A stretch of DNA of 64,000 nt. Source: Pontiellaceae bacterium B12227 (GTDB taxonomy: Bacteria > Verrucomicrobiota > Kiritimatiellia > Kiritimatiellales > Pontiellaceae). A model generated the notes under the pieces. That model ran no database searches, was not told the origin of the DNA, and saw nothing but the letters and a program-made list of their open reading frames with translations. Within the stretch, counting starts at the first letter, position 1. Each line of letters begins with the position of its first letter. The DNA lies in NCBI GenBank assembly GCA_029432775.1, contig JAROAZ010000003.1:1-64000 (forward strand). The letters are read 5' to 3'. The position numbers and the translations under genes were made by a program. This document shows positions 45,922 to 56,289 of the stretch, piece by piece.

Positions 45922-46797
45922 ATGGCAAGCATCAAAGAATATAACCGCAAGCTCAGTAGCCTGAAGAATACGGTGAAGATCACCAAGACCATGAAAATGG
46001 TTTCGGCCAGTAAGCTCCGCCGTGCCCAGGACTCGGAAAACAAAGCGAAGGCCTATGCCCATGCGGTGAACAACCTGATTTTCCGGATTGCGGAATCGGT
46101 GGAGCAGGATATGCATCCGCTGCTGATGCCGCGGGATACCGTTCAGAACGTCCTGCTGCTGGTTTTTTCTTCCGACAAAGGGCTGTGCGGCGGTTTCAAT
46201 AACAACCTCATTAAATATGTCGGCAGCAAGCAGGCCGAATTCGAAGCGGCCGGGAAAAAAGTCAGCATGGCCTTTTGCGGCCGCCGCGGACATGCTGCTT
46301 TTGCCGATCAGGTTGAGGTGTTCAAGAACTATGAAGGCGTAACGGCCGCACCGCATTCGCGCGATGCCACCGCAATTTCGGATGAGCTGATTGTTGCTTT
46401 TTCCGAAGGGCAGTTCGATGAAGTACACATGGTCTATAATCACTTTGTGAGCCCGCTATCGCAGGTGCCGCAGAGCGATCAGCTGCTTCCGCTACCGATG
46501 GCGACGCTGGAAGACCACGATCCCGTTGAAGCCATTAAAGCGGACGACTTCATTGCCGAGCCGGCGCTGCCGGAGCTGTTGACGACGCTGGTTCCGATGC
46601 TGGTGGTCTTTAAATTGTTTTATGCCCTGCTGGAGAATGCGGCGGGTGAACACGGAGCACGGATGACGGCCATGGACAATGCCACCACCAATGCGAGCAA
46701 GATGATTGACGATTATACCCTGTTGCGCAACCGCGCCCGGCAGGCCGCGATTACGACCGAATTGATTGAGATTATAGCCGGAGCCGAGGCTCTGTAA
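45922..46797 (+). CDS. atpG: ATP synthase F1 subunit gamma
   Basis: A 291-residue central shaft subunit. The N-terminal helix has the MASIKEYNRKLSSLKNTVKI and TKTMKMVSASKLRRAQ pattern, and the C-terminal helix ends in RNRARQAAITTELIEIIAGAEAL. A 193-bp spacer with a hairpin separates it from atpD. Confidence 0.96.
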   Translation: MASIKEYNRKLSSLKNTVKITKTMKMVSASKLRRAQDSENKAKAYAHAVNNLIFRIAESVEQDMHPLLMPRDTVQNVLLLVFSSDKGLCGGFNNNLIKYVGSKQAEFEAAGKKVSMAFCGRRGHAAFADQVEVFKNYEGVTAAPHSRDATAISDELIVAFSEGQFDEVHMVYNHFVSPLSQVPQSDQLLPLPMATLEDHDPVEAIKADDFIAEPALPELLTTLVPMLVVFKLFYALLENAAGEHGARMTAMDNATTNASKMIDDYTLLRNRARQAAITTELIEIIAGAEAL

Positions 46798-46851
46798 GTG
46801 AACATCCATAATCGAAGAATGATTTAACAAAATATACTTAATAGGATTATT

Positions 46852-46940
46852 CCTCGCAGAGGCGCTGAGAGCGCAGAGCATAATAAATGTTCTTCCTTTG
46901 CGAACTCTGCGCCTCTAGTGAGCGCCGCGAACGGGCGAGG
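46852..46940. repeat. Long hairpin inside the atp operon
   Basis: CCTCGCAGAGGCGCTGAGAG on the left; CTCTGCGCCTC and CGGGCGAGG on the right pair with parts of it. The left arm is closely related to that of 38273-38344. It lies between atpG and atpD. Confidence 0.7.
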
Positions 46941-46972
46941 GAATAGATTCTTTTAAGTGAATTAGATATTAG

Positions 46973-48424
<1,452 letters not shown>

Positions 48425-48427
48425 ATC

Positions 48428-48739
48428 ATGGCAGCTTTTCTCCTACATATCACAACGCCTGAAGGAAATAACTGGGACGGCGATGTTCTTTCGATTTCCG
48501 CACAGGGTACTGAAGGTGCGTTAGGGATTATGGCGAACCATGCTCCGATGATCGCGGCCGTCAAGCCGGGGGTGCTGAAGGTGCGTGGGGAAGATGAATC
48601 CCGCTATTACGCCGCCGGCGAAGGCGTGCTGGAAGTGCGTGTGGATAAGCGCGTCGTGATTCTGCTGGAATACGCGGAGGCTTACGAAACGCTTGAAGAG
48701 GCCAAGGCTAAGGCCAAAGAGCTGCAGCATCGGTTGTAG
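48428..48739 (+). CDS. atpC: ATP synthase F1 subunit epsilon (short)
   Basis: A 103-residue subunit, against the usual 130-140. The N-terminal beta sandwich is complete (GDVLSISAQGTEGALGIMANHAPMIAAVKPGVL), but the C-terminal part is cut to a single short helix (YETLEEAKAKAKELQHRL). The long inhibitory C-terminal hairpin is therefore lacking. It starts 3 bp after atpD and ends the operon. Confidence 0.93.
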   Translation: MAAFLLHITTPEGNNWDGDVLSISAQGTEGALGIMANHAPMIAAVKPGVLKVRGEDESRYYAAGEGVLEVRVDKRVVILLEYAEAYETLEEAKAKAKELQHRL

Positions 48740-48782
48740 GCTCGGATTCAGCAAAGAGGTGAAGTTTAATCAGAGAACATCT

Positions 48783-48840
48783 GAGTAAGATTAGGAACCC
48801 TCTGCTTCTTAATCCTACTCATACTCTTAATCCTAATCTC
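48783..48840. repeat. Imperfect hairpin after atpC (GATTAGGA / TCCTAATC words)
   Basis: GAGTAAGATTAGGA on the left pairs with TCCTACTCATACTC and with TTAATCCTAATCTC on the right. It fills the region after atpC and may help end transcription. Confidence 0.55.
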
Positions 48841-48860
48841 CCAACGATTCCGTGCGGGCA

Positions 48861-48886
48861 CAAAAAAGCCCGCTGAAAAGCGGGCT
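48861..48886 (-). terminator. Terminator of the lipoprotein gene
   Basis: AGCCCGC-TGAAAA-GCGGGCT stem (48867-48886) with AAAAAA on its left, read on the minus strand as a T-run. It stands 12 bp past the stop of the lipoprotein gene. Confidence 0.85.
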
Positions 48887-48897
48887 GAAGAAATGGT

Positions 48898-49086
48898 TTA
48901 GTATCCGCCGCCACCGCCGCCGAGTCCCGGCACCGATCGTGAACCTTCCCACTGCTGCGGGGTGTTCCAGGGCATATTGGAATATTCCTGCTCGTCATTA
49001 TATTCATCATCAGGTGTTGCGCATCCGGCCAGCAGAATCGTGGCGGCCGCGGTTACGAGAGCGAGAATGGTTTTTGTTGTTTTCAT
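48898..49086 (-). CDS. Small lipoprotein
   Basis: A 62-residue lipoprotein. MKTTKTILALVTAAATILLAGC is a signal peptide with lipobox LLAGC, so the Cys at residue 22 should be lipidated. The mature part is acidic, then Pro/Gln-rich, ending in a Gly run (GLGGGGGGY). The start ATG at 49086 gives the signal peptide at once. No family is known. It lies between its own terminator and the HU terminator. Confidence 0.75.
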   Translation of the reverse strand: MKTTKTILALVTAAATILLAGCATPDDEYNDEQEYSNMPWNTPQQWEGSRSVPGLGGGGGGY

Positions 49087-49090
49087 AAGT

Positions 49091-49120
49091 AAAAAATAAC
49101 CGTCCCGCGAACGGGACGGT
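49091..49120 (-). terminator. Terminator of the HU gene
   Basis: ACCGTCCCG-CGAA-CGGGACGGT is a perfect 9-bp stem (49099-49120) that on the minus strand is followed by TATTTTTT. It lies 24 bp past the HU stop. Confidence 0.92.
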
Positions 49121-49143
49121 AAAAAATCCAATCAAATCGTAGA

Positions 49144-49422
49144 TTAGAGTACTGCGTCTTTAGCCGCTTTCGCGATGCGGAACTTCAGAACAGTCTTAGC
49201 CGGAATCTGGATTGTTTCGCCGGTAGCCGGGTTGCGGCCCTGACGTGCAGCGCGGTCAACTTTAACCAGTTTACCAATACCAGGAATAGTGAAGCCAGCT
49301 GCAGCACCTTCGTAAGCGAGTTCGGCGAGGCCTTCGAGGGCATCTTTAGCCTGTGCTTTAGAAATGTCAGCTTTTTCAGCTACTGCTGCGATGATCTGCG
49401 ATTTTGTCATAGGTTTTTCCAT
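49144..49422 (-). CDS. HU-family DNA-binding protein
   Basis: A 92-residue HU/IHF-type histone-like protein. MTKSQIIAAVAEKADISKAQAKDALEGL and the DNA-binding arm GRNPATGETIQIPAKTVLKFR are complete. HU bends and packs DNA. The start ATG at 49422 has an AGGAG site 7 bp upstream. Confidence 0.96.
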   Translation of the reverse strand: MEKPMTKSQIIAAVAEKADISKAQAKDALEGLAELAYEGAAAGFTIPGIGKLVKVDRAARQGRNPATGETIQIPAKTVLKFRIAKAAKDAVL

Positions 49423-49812
49423 AATATGATCTCCTAAGTTTTCCTGGTTGGTTTCCAACAACGTTGAGCGGACTCCGTATCAGCTCAGTGAAGAAAATTT
49501 CTAGGCTATTCGGCAGTCCGAGGCAATAGGAAAATTCAAAAAAGCCAATATTTACGGGGGTTAGCGAGTCATAGAGTGTGCCACGAAATGAGATAAAGAG
49601 CCAAATATCCCAATTGCGGGAGCAATTGTCACCTTGTCGCTTGCCCCTCCTGAACCAATCTGGTTCTATTTAGCTAACGGGCGGTTACGGGATTGCAAAT
49701 AAACAGGTCTGAGCGGTTAAACAGATGGAAATGCAGAAACGGAAAGAGAATGGCTGGGCGGGAAACAGTTTTGTTATATGTTGCAATGCAGGTGATTATG
49801 TATTGATTGAAA
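49423..49812. other. Divergent spacer between HU and Mrp genes
   Basis: A 390-bp spacer. It contains the likely HU promoter (49498-49526) and a small inverted word CAATTGCGGGAGCAATTG near 49610-49630. I see no other gene or motif. Confidence 0.5.
49498..49526 (-). promoter_or_regulatory. Probable sigma70 promoter of the HU gene
   Basis: On the minus strand: TTGCCT, 17 bases, TAGAAA. This fits a housekeeping promoter with about 70 bases of leader before the HU ATG. Confidence 0.5.
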
Positions 49813-52128
49813 ATGCGGGGTCTACAGTTGTTTAGCATGTGGATTCTTCTGGCTATCTGTTTTATTGCGGCGCTTTCCGCTCCCTTCGTGCATCGGATTA
49901 TTCCGAAATATACGGGTGCGGCGCTGGTTTCCGCCCCGCTGGCGATGGTGGTTTGGCTGCTCTCGAAGATACCGGAGGTGGGAAACGGGCACGCCATCAC
50001 GCAAAGTTTCCAATGGGTGGAAAAACTCGGGCTGGAGGTCGCATTTCGTCTCGATGGCCTCTCTCTGCTGTTTGCGCTGATCATCAGCGGCATCGGTGCG
50101 CTGGTTGTTCTCTATACTCAGGGCTACTTTAAAGGGCACCCGCAGCAGGGCCGTTTCATGATGTATATCATCGCGTTCATGGGCTCCATGCTCGGCGTGG
50201 TGCTGGCCGACCATATTCTGCTCGTCTTCATTTTCTGGGAGTTGACGAGTTTCACCTCTTATCTGCTGATCGGTTTCAACCACGAAAGCGCCGATGCCCG
50301 CAACGCCGCGCTTCAGGCCATGCTGGTTACGGTGCTCGGCGGCCTGTTTCTGATGGCCGGGCTGGTGCTGATGGGCGATGCGGCCGGCACCTGGCGCCTT
50401 TCGGAAATTGTGCAGCGTGGGCATGAAATTACAGAGCACAAAAACTATCTGGCCATTCTCATCCTCGTCTGCATCGGGGCCTTTACGAAGTCGGCCCAGT
50501 TCCCGTTCCACTTCTGGCTGCCGAATGCCATGCAGGCCCCGACGCCCGCTTCGGCCTATCTGCACTCCTCCACCATGGTGAAAGCCGGGGTCTACCTGCT
50601 CGCCCGTCTGCATCCGGCACTGGGGCACACCGAAGAGTGGACGCTGATTCTTACAACCATTGGAACCATTACCTTTCTGCTCGGGGCCATCATGGCGCTG
50701 GGGCAGCATGTGCTCAAACGGCTGCTGGCCTACACCACGGTTTCGGCTCTCGGCGCCATGGTGATGCTGCTCGGTATCGGGACCAAATATACCATCAAAG
50801 CCATGGCGGCCTTTGTGCTAGCGCATGCCTTCTACAAAGCGACGCTCTTTATGGTGGCCGGCGGAATCACGCATGAAACCGGCGGCGAAACCTCCATCGA
50901 TAAGCTGGGCGGCCTGCGCAAAGCCATGCCGATCTCGTTTGGCTGTGCGTTGCTGGCCGGTCTTTCCATGGGCGGCTTTCCGCCGTTTTTCGGATTTGTG
51001 GCCAAAGAAACCTGGCTGCATGCGCTCGGCGACTATCCGTTGCTGATTGTAGCCACGGTGGTTGGCGGCGCGGCCTATGTGCTGGTCGGTTTTTCCACCG
51101 GTTGGAAACCCTTTATGGGAAAAATGCCCGAAGGACTGCACGCCCACGAGGTGCCGCTGACGATGCGGCTCGGGCCGATTGTGCTCGGGCTGGGGGGACT
51201 GGTTTTGGCAGTTTTCTGTGGACCGGTCGGGCACGCACTGGTGCAGCCGGCGGCCATCGCCATCTATGCCAAAGAGCTGGAAGTGCACCTGCACCTCTGG
51301 CCCGGGGTGAACATCTATTTCGTGATCAGCATCGTCACGCTGGTCATCGGCACGGTCTGCTACCTCGCCCGTGCGCACTTTGTGAAGGGGGCCGGAAAGC
51401 TATCCCTGCTCGTACGCTTCGGGCCCGATGCGGTTTATCAGGCGGCACTGAACGGCGTGCTCAAATTTGCGGCCTGGCACACGCGGAAGCTGCAGACCGG
51501 CATCCTGCGCGACTATATCCGCGTGACCGTCGTCACAACCGTCCTGCTGGTGGGCGCGGCCTTTGTCCGGTCCGGCGGTTTCCAGGGTTGGGAAAATCTT
51601 TCGCCCATTTCGTTGCGGGTGGCGCTGTTCGGTATTCTCATGATTTCGGCCACCTTTGCCACCGTGCATTCCAAATCGCGCCTTCGCTCGATCCTTTCCC
51701 TCGGGGTGGTGGGCTTCTGCATGGCGCTGTTGTTTACCTTTTTCGGTGCGCCGGATCTGGCGATGACCCAGCTTGTGATTGAAACGCTGACCGTGATTCT
51801 GCTCGCGCTGGCCTTCTACCACCTGCCGACCTTCCGCCATGGGTCCACCAAGCGCACCCGGGTGATCGATATCATCATTTCAATCAGTGTCGGGGTCATT
51901 GTTACGCTGCTGGTGCTTGCGGCCCTGCACGTGCAGACGCCGACGCCGGTTTCCGACTACTATCTCGACCACAGTTACAAAGATGCGCACGGACGCAACG
52001 TGGTGAATGTGATTCTCGTCGACTTCCGGGCATTGGATACTCTCGGCGAAATTACGGTGCTCACCATCGCGGCGCTCGGAGCCTTTGCGCTGCTGAAGCT
52101 GAAACCGAAGAAGGAGGGCGCGGAATGA
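49813..52128 (+). CDS. mrpA: Mrp antiporter subunit A
   Basis: About 771 residues. The proton-pumping-type core (HILLVFIFWELTSFTSYLLIGF, GAFTKSAQFPFHFWLPNAMQAPTPASAYLHSSTMVKAGVYLLAR) resembles NuoL, and the C-terminus has the extra MrpA/MrpB-like region (FFGAPDLAMTQLVIETLTVILLALAF). It works with MrpB-G to expel Na+ in exchange for H+. The start is ATG 49813; TTG 49807 and ATG 49837 are also possible. It overlaps mrpB by 4 bp. Confidence 0.94.
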   Translation: MRGLQLFSMWILLAICFIAALSAPFVHRIIPKYTGAALVSAPLAMVVWLLSKIPEVGNGHAITQSFQWVEKLGLEVAFRLDGLSLLFALIISGIGALVVLYTQGYFKGHPQQGRFMMYIIAFMGSMLGVVLADHILLVFIFWELTSFTSYLLIGFNHESADARNAALQAMLVTVLGGLFLMAGLVLMGDAAGTWRLSEIVQRGHEITEHKNYLAILILVCIGAFTKSAQFPFHFWLPNAMQAPTPASAYLHSSTMVKAGVYLLARLHPALGHTEEWTLILTTIGTITFLLGAIMALGQHVLKRLLAYTTVSALGAMVMLLGIGTKYTIKAMAAFVLAHAFYKATLFMVAGGITHETGGETSIDKLGGLRKAMPISFGCALLAGLSMGGFPPFFGFVAKETWLHALGDYPLLIVATVVGGAAYVLVGFSTGWKPFMGKMPEGLHAHEVPLTMRLGPIVLGLGGLVLAVFCGPVGHALVQPAAIAIYAKELEVHLHLWPGVNIYFVISIVTLVIGTVCYLARAHFVKGAGKLSLLVRFGPDAVYQAALNGVLKFAAWHTRKLQTGILRDYIRVTVVTTVLLVGAAFVRSGGFQGWENLSPISLRVALFGILMISATFATVHSKSRLRSILSLGVVGFCMALLFTFFGAPDLAMTQLVIETLTVILLALAFYHLPTFRHGSTKRTRVIDIIISISVGVIVTLLVLAALHVQTPTPVSDYYLDHSYKDAHGRNVVNVILVDFRALDTLGEITVLTIAALGAFALLKLKPKKEGAE

Positions 52129-52541
52129 CCTCCATCATTTTCAGAACCGCCACGCGCTATATGTTCCCGCCGCTGCTGGTTTTCTCGGTCTATGTGCTGT
52201 TGCGCGGGCATCATTATCCGGGCGGCGGGTTTGTCGGCGGGCTGTTTGCCGGCTCGGCCTTTGCGCTGTATGCACTGGCCTTTTCGGTTGCCGATGCCCG
52301 GAAAGTCCTGCGGGCGGATCCGCGCGATGTGACGGCGGTGGGCCTGGCTCTGGCGCTGCTGAGCGGAATTCCGCCGCTCTTCTCAAAAGAAGCCTTTCTG
52401 ACAGGCACGTGGTGGACGCTCCCGCTTCCGGCCGGAGGCACGCTGGATATCGGAACCCCGCTCTTTTTTGATATCGGCGTTTATTTTGTGGTGCTGGGTG
52501 TACTGCTGACGCTCGTATTTACATTGGGAGAGGAAGAATAG
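52125..52541 (+). CDS. mrpB: Mrp antiporter subunit B
   Basis: A 138-residue membrane protein. The [22 protein letters not shown] block is diagnostic of MnhB/MrpB. The start overlaps the mrpA stop (ATGA). Confidence 0.93.
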   Translation: MTSIIFRTATRYMFPPLLVFSVYVLLRGHHYPGGGFVGGLFAGSAFALYALAFSVADARKVLRADPRDVTAVGLALALLSGIPPLFSKEAFLTGTWWTLPLPAGGTLDIGTPLFFDIGVYFVVLGVLLTLVFTLGEEE

Positions 52542-52542
52542 T

Positions 52543-52890
52543 ATGGAAGTTGTCCTCGCCATTGTGATTGGAGTGCTCTATGCGGGCGGCGTGTATCTGA
52601 TGATGCGCCGCAACCTGATTCAGCTGATCATCGGGCTCGGGTTGCTGAGCCACGGCGCCAACCTGTTGATTTTCACTGCCGGCGGTCTGCGTCAGGGCGG
52701 GGCCCCGATTCTGGCGGAGGGCGAAAAAGCGTTTGCCACCACGCCGGCCGACCCGCTGCCGCAGGCCCTGATTCTTACGGCGATTGTCATCAGTTTTGCG
52801 GTAACCGCCTTTGCACTGGTGCTGTTTCTGCGGACCTATAAGACGGTTGGAACCGACGATGTGGATGATCTGAAGGAGATGCAGAAATGA
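52543..52890 (+). CDS. mrpC: Mrp antiporter subunit C
   Basis: A 115-residue NuoK-like three-helix protein ([52 protein letters not shown]). The start lies 1 bp after the mrpB stop, with GAGGAAGA upstream. Confidence 0.93.
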   Translation: MEVVLAIVIGVLYAGGVYLMMRRNLIQLIIGLGLLSHGANLLIFTAGGLRQGGAPILAEGEKAFATTPADPLPQALILTAIVISFAVTAFALVLFLRTYKTVGTDDVDDLKEMQK

Positions 52891-54386
52891 TCTTTCTTCC
52901 GGTGCTTCCGATCATCATTCCGCTGGCCGGGGCCGTGCTCTGTATGCTGGCCCGCAGGAATATTGCCGTGCAAAAGGGCCTTGCGCTGATTACATCCGTG
53001 TTCATTCTGCTGACCTCGCTCGCTATCTTTGCTCAGACCAAAGATGGAACCATCGCCGTGATGAATGTCGGTAGCTGGCAGGCGCCGTACGGGATTACGC
53101 TGGCCATTGATATGCTTTCGAGCGTGATGCTGCTATTGGTGGGCGTGCTGTCGGTCGGGGTTTCGGTTTATGCCTGTTTCGACCTCGATGTTACGCGCAT
53201 GAAATTCGGTTTCTTTCCGCTCATGCTGATTCTGCTGATGGGCGTAAACGGGGCTTTTGTGACCGGCGATCTCTTCAACCTCTATGTCTGGTTCGAAGTG
53301 CTGTTGACCGCGTCCTTTATTCTGCTGGCGCTCGGTGGCGAGCGCGCCCAGCTGGCCGGATCGATCAAGTATGTCACGCTCAACCTGCTTTCGTCGGCCC
53401 TGTTTCTGGCGGGAATCGGCATTCTGTACGGCATGGCCGGAACACTGAACCTGGCCGAGCTGGCTCATTTGGTGAAAGACGGAGCGCGCGGCGATCTGCT
53501 CACCATGGTGGCGGTTATGTTCATGATGGCGTTCGGTATTAAAGCCGGCATGTTTCCGCTCTATTTCTGGCTGCCGGCCAGCTATCCCACGCCGCCCGCC
53601 GCCGTGACGGCGCTCTTTTCCGGCCTGCTCACCAAGGTCGGTGTCTATTCCATGATCCGGATGTTCACGCTGGTTTTTGATACCGATCCCGCTTTCCTCC
53701 ATGGCCTGATTCTGGTGGGGGCCGGACTGACCATGGTTTCGGGCGTGCTGGCTGCAGCGGCACAATATGAAATGCGCAAAATCCTCGCGGTCCATATTGT
53801 CAGCCAGATTGGCTACATTGTGATGGGGCTCGGCCTGTTCACCGAGCTGGCGCTCACCGGAACCATTTTCTATCTGATCCACGTAATTATTGTGAAAACG
53901 AATCTGTTCCTGATTGCCGGAGCGGTGAACCGGCTCAAAGGTTCGTATGATCTGCATAAGCTCGGCGGTCTCTATAAAGAAAAGCCGGGCCTCTCGATTC
54001 TCTTCATCATTTCGGCCATGTCGCTCGCCGGCGTGCCGCCGCTGTCCGGCTTTTTTGCCAAGTTTACGCTCATCCTCGCGGGGCTGCGGACGGAGTCGTG
54101 GCTGATTGTGGCAACGGCGCTCGGCGTCAGCCTGCTGACGCTCTATTCCATGACCAAGATCTGGGCCTACGCCTTCTGGAAGCCCGCTGCTGAGCCGCTG
54201 CCCGACCTGAACCCCATGCCGAAGAGCAAATGGTTCATCTTCCTGCTTCCAATGATTGGATTCACGGTCATCACCATTGCCCTCGGAGTTTTTGCCGGCC
54301 CGGTTTTTGACTACGCCGCCGATGCCGCCGCTCAGCTGATGAATCCGCAGGGGTATATTGATGCGGTTCTGGGAGGAGGGATGTGA
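52887..54386 (+). CDS. mrpD: Mrp antiporter subunit D
   Basis: A 499-residue NuoM/N-like ion pump subunit. The [21 protein letters not shown] and [45 protein letters not shown] blocks with the key Glu and Lys residues are present. It overlaps mrpC by 4 bp. Confidence 0.94.
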   Translation: MIFLPVLPIIIPLAGAVLCMLARRNIAVQKGLALITSVFILLTSLAIFAQTKDGTIAVMNVGSWQAPYGITLAIDMLSSVMLLLVGVLSVGVSVYACFDLDVTRMKFGFFPLMLILLMGVNGAFVTGDLFNLYVWFEVLLTASFILLALGGERAQLAGSIKYVTLNLLSSALFLAGIGILYGMAGTLNLAELAHLVKDGARGDLLTMVAVMFMMAFGIKAGMFPLYFWLPASYPTPPAAVTALFSGLLTKVGVYSMIRMFTLVFDTDPAFLHGLILVGAGLTMVSGVLAAAAQYEMRKILAVHIVSQIGYIVMGLGLFTELALTGTIFYLIHVIIVKTNLFLIAGAVNRLKGSYDLHKLGGLYKEKPGLSILFIISAMSLAGVPPLSGFFAKFTLILAGLRTESWLIVATALGVSLLTLYSMTKIWAYAFWKPAAEPLPDLNPMPKSKWFIFLLPMIGFTVITIALGVFAGPVFDYAADAAAQLMNPQGYIDAVLGGGM

Positions 54387-54390
54387 TGAA

Positions 54391-54508
54391 TTTTTCGATT
54401 TTCGATTTTCGATTGCTGATTTGCGGAACTCAGTCGGCGTTGGCCTCTTTTAAACAAGGGCGGCACAGACCCGAAAATCATCAATCATCAATCATCAATC
54501 GGCAATGG
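54391..54508. repeat. Long hairpin between mrpD and mrpE
   Basis: TTTTCGATTTTCGATTGCTG on the left pairs with repeated ATCATCAATC words on the right (54471-54508). It shares the exact 16-mer GATTGCTGATTTGCGG with the hairpin at 25251-25360. Confidence 0.7.
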
Positions 54509-54528
54509 CTTGAGGAGGGGCAGTCGCC

Positions 54529-55005
54529 ATGCAGCTGTTTATAACGAATGTCCTCATTTCCATGCTTTGGGCTTTGTTGACCGGGCGCGTGACGGTCGGA
54601 AATCTGGCCGTCGGTTTTGCGTTGGGTTATCTGGCGCTGACCCTCATGTACTCCAATGCAGTGGAAAAGAGCTCCTACTTCCAGAAAACGGTGCAGTTGA
54701 TCCGCTTTACGCTGATTTTCTTCAAGGAGCTGATTGTTTCATCCTGGCGGGTGGCGGTGGATGTGGTCAAACCGCTGCCGCTGATGCGCCCGGGCGTGAT
54801 CGGTATCCCGCTGGATGCGGAGACGGATCTGGAGATTACGCTGCTGGCCAATGTGATTTCGCTCACGCCCGGCACGCTGAGCCTCGATGTTTCCAAAGAT
54901 CGGAAAACGCTTTATATTCACGCCATGTATGTGGTCAACCCGGACGATTTACGGGCTGAAATCAAAGACGGCCTCGAACGCCGCCTGCTGGAGCTACTGA
55001 GGTAA
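54529..55005 (+). CDS. mrpE: Mrp antiporter subunit E
   Basis: A 158-residue membrane protein (LWALLTGRVTVGNLAVGFALGYLAL; VANVISLTPGTLSLDV, the MrpE hallmark). GGAGGGG lies just after the hairpin and 10 bp before the ATG. Confidence 0.93.
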   Translation: MQLFITNVLISMLWALLTGRVTVGNLAVGFALGYLALTLMYSNAVEKSSYFQKTVQLIRFTLIFFKELIVSSWRVAVDVVKPLPLMRPGVIGIPLDAETDLEITLLANVISLTPGTLSLDVSKDRKTLYIHAMYVVNPDDLRAEIKDGLERRLLELLR

Positions 55006-55012
55006 TAATGGA

Positions 55013-55087
55013 ACCACGGAATACACAGAATATACGGGAGATGGGAGGGCGTTCGGATTTCCGTGTGTTCTGTGTATTCCGTGGTTT
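55013..55087. repeat. Near-perfect long hairpin between mrpE and mrpF
   Basis: The 26-bp arms AACCACGGAATACACAGA... (55013) and ...TCTGTGTATTCCGTGGTT (to 55087) pair with only two mismatches around a 23-base loop. It is the best-paired member of the hairpin class. Confidence 0.85.
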
Positions 55088-55101
55088 AAAGGGTTGTGGT
55101 C

Positions 55102-55368
55102 ATGGTTGAGTTTATCTGCCCTATAGTCATGTTGATGCTGACGGTTGCGTTCGGCGCGGCCTTTGTGCGGGTGGTGATCGGTCCCACACTGCCGGACCGG
55201 GTGGTGGCGCTGGATATGGCGGCCACCATTGTGGTGGCGCTGATTCTGACTCACTGTGTTCAATCCGGCTCAACCTACTATATCCCGGCGGCGATCAGTA
55301 TTGCGCTGCTCTCGTTCATCGGCACAGTGGCGTTGGCGCTCTATATCCGCCGCGGAGGTGCGTCATGA
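55102..55368 (+). CDS. mrpF: Mrp antiporter subunit F
   Basis: An 88-residue three-helix protein (VVIGPTLPDRVVALDMAATIVVALI is the family block). ATG 55102 is preferred to GTG 55096 because AAGGG lies 8 bp before it. It overlaps mrpG by 4 bp. Confidence 0.92.
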   Translation: MVEFICPIVMLMLTVAFGAAFVRVVIGPTLPDRVVALDMAATIVVALILTHCVQSGSTYYIPAAISIALLSFIGTVALALYIRRGGAS

Positions 55369-55715
55369 TCCGCGAACTCCTGGTTGCCTTCTTTCTGCTC
55401 TCCGGCGGGGCGCTGTCGCTCGTGGCAGCGGCCGGCGTTATCCGCATGCCGGATCTTTTTACCCGGATGCATGCCGCCACCAAAACGGGCACAGTCGGCG
55501 TGAGCGCCATTACCATCGGTATGATCATCCATTTTTCCGAAGTCACCGTAACATCCCGCGGGATTCTGGTGATTGCGTTCTTTCTGTTGACCGCCCCCGT
55601 CGCCGCGCACATGATCGGCCGCGCGGCCTACCGCTCGGGCGTCCAGCTCTGGATCCTCACCCGCATTGATGAGTGGAAATCCCACGGAAAAAACGAGCCG
55701 GATGAGGAAGCATAG
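55365..55715 (+). CDS. mrpG: Mrp antiporter subunit G
   Basis: A 116-residue membrane protein (GVIRMPDLFTRMHAATKTGTVGVSAITIG is the MrpG hallmark). With it the set mrpA-G is complete. A TTCCAA palindrome begins 2 bp after the stop. Confidence 0.93.
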   Translation: MIRELLVAFFLLSGGALSLVAAAGVIRMPDLFTRMHAATKTGTVGVSAITIGMIIHFSEVTVTSRGILVIAFFLLTAPVAAHMIGRAAYRSGVQLWILTRIDEWKSHGKNEPDEEA

Positions 55716-55716
55716 T

Positions 55717-55731
55717 TTCCAATCATTGGAA
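55717..55731. repeat. TTCCAANSNTTGGAA palindrome (after mrpG)
   Basis: Exact copy with centre TCA, extended to TTTCCAATCATTGGAAA, the best consensus form. Confidence 0.85.
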
Positions 55732-55772
55732 ATAGGTCTGTAATACTCCTGTTTCCGAATTGCAGAAAACTG

Positions 55773-55800
55773 TTGACGTTGCGCTGAAACTTCCCACAAT
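55773..55800 (+). promoter_or_regulatory. Probable sigma70 promoter of the IIA-antiporter pair
   Basis: TTGACG, 16 bases, CACAAT: a fair housekeeping promoter about 35 bp before the ATG of the IIA gene. Confidence 0.5.
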
Positions 55801-55835
55801 GCCCCGCTTAATTTGCCAATCAGGGGCTGGCGGAA

Positions 55836-56285
55836 ATGAATTTAAAAAAAGTGCTATCACCGGATGCCGTATGGGTCGACCTTAAGGCCGACTCAAAACA
55901 GGGCGTTATTGAAGAAATGATTGATCGTCTCGTTGCGAGCGGGAAGATCAGCGATCGTGATGCTGTGCTTACTGCGGTCCTGGAGCGGGAAGCCAAAATG
56001 TCGACCGGCATGCAGAACGGAGTGGCCATCCCGCATGGTAAGTCCGATTCGGTGAAATCGTTGGTTGCCGCAGTGGGTCTGCATAAAGAAGGGGTAAAGT
56101 TCGACTCCATGGACGGATCGCCCTGCACGATTTTTATTATGACGATTTCACCGACCAAGCGTACGGGGCCTCATATTCAGTTTCTGGCCGAAGTCAGTCG
56201 TCTGATCAGTCAACCCGCCGAGCGCGAAAAGCTGCTGGCCGCCAGGACCCATGGCGAAATTTATGAAATTCTGACAGGAAAATAG
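55836..56285 (+). CDS. PTS IIA (fructose/nitrogen-type) domain protein
   Basis: A 149-residue protein with the IIA fold. The phosphorylatable His is H67 in NGVAIPHGKSD. No IIB or IIC gene is near, so it is more likely a regulator than a sugar carrier. It lies 4 bp before an antiporter gene, and IIA-like proteins are known beside CPA-type antiporters; it may control the transporter (inference). Confidence 0.9.
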   Translation: MNLKKVLSPDAVWVDLKADSKQGVIEEMIDRLVASGKISDRDAVLTAVLEREAKMSTGMQNGVAIPHGKSDSVKSLVAAVGLHKEGVKFDSMDGSPCTIFIMTISPTKRTGPHIQFLAEVSRLISQPAEREKLLAARTHGEIYEILTGK

Positions 56286-56289
56286 ATCC

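Noticed and set aside
49449..49465. TTTCCAACAACGTTGAG near the HU gene as a palindrome copy
   Set aside because: The right half lacks the GGAA and the centre is not three bases, so it does not fit the consensus.
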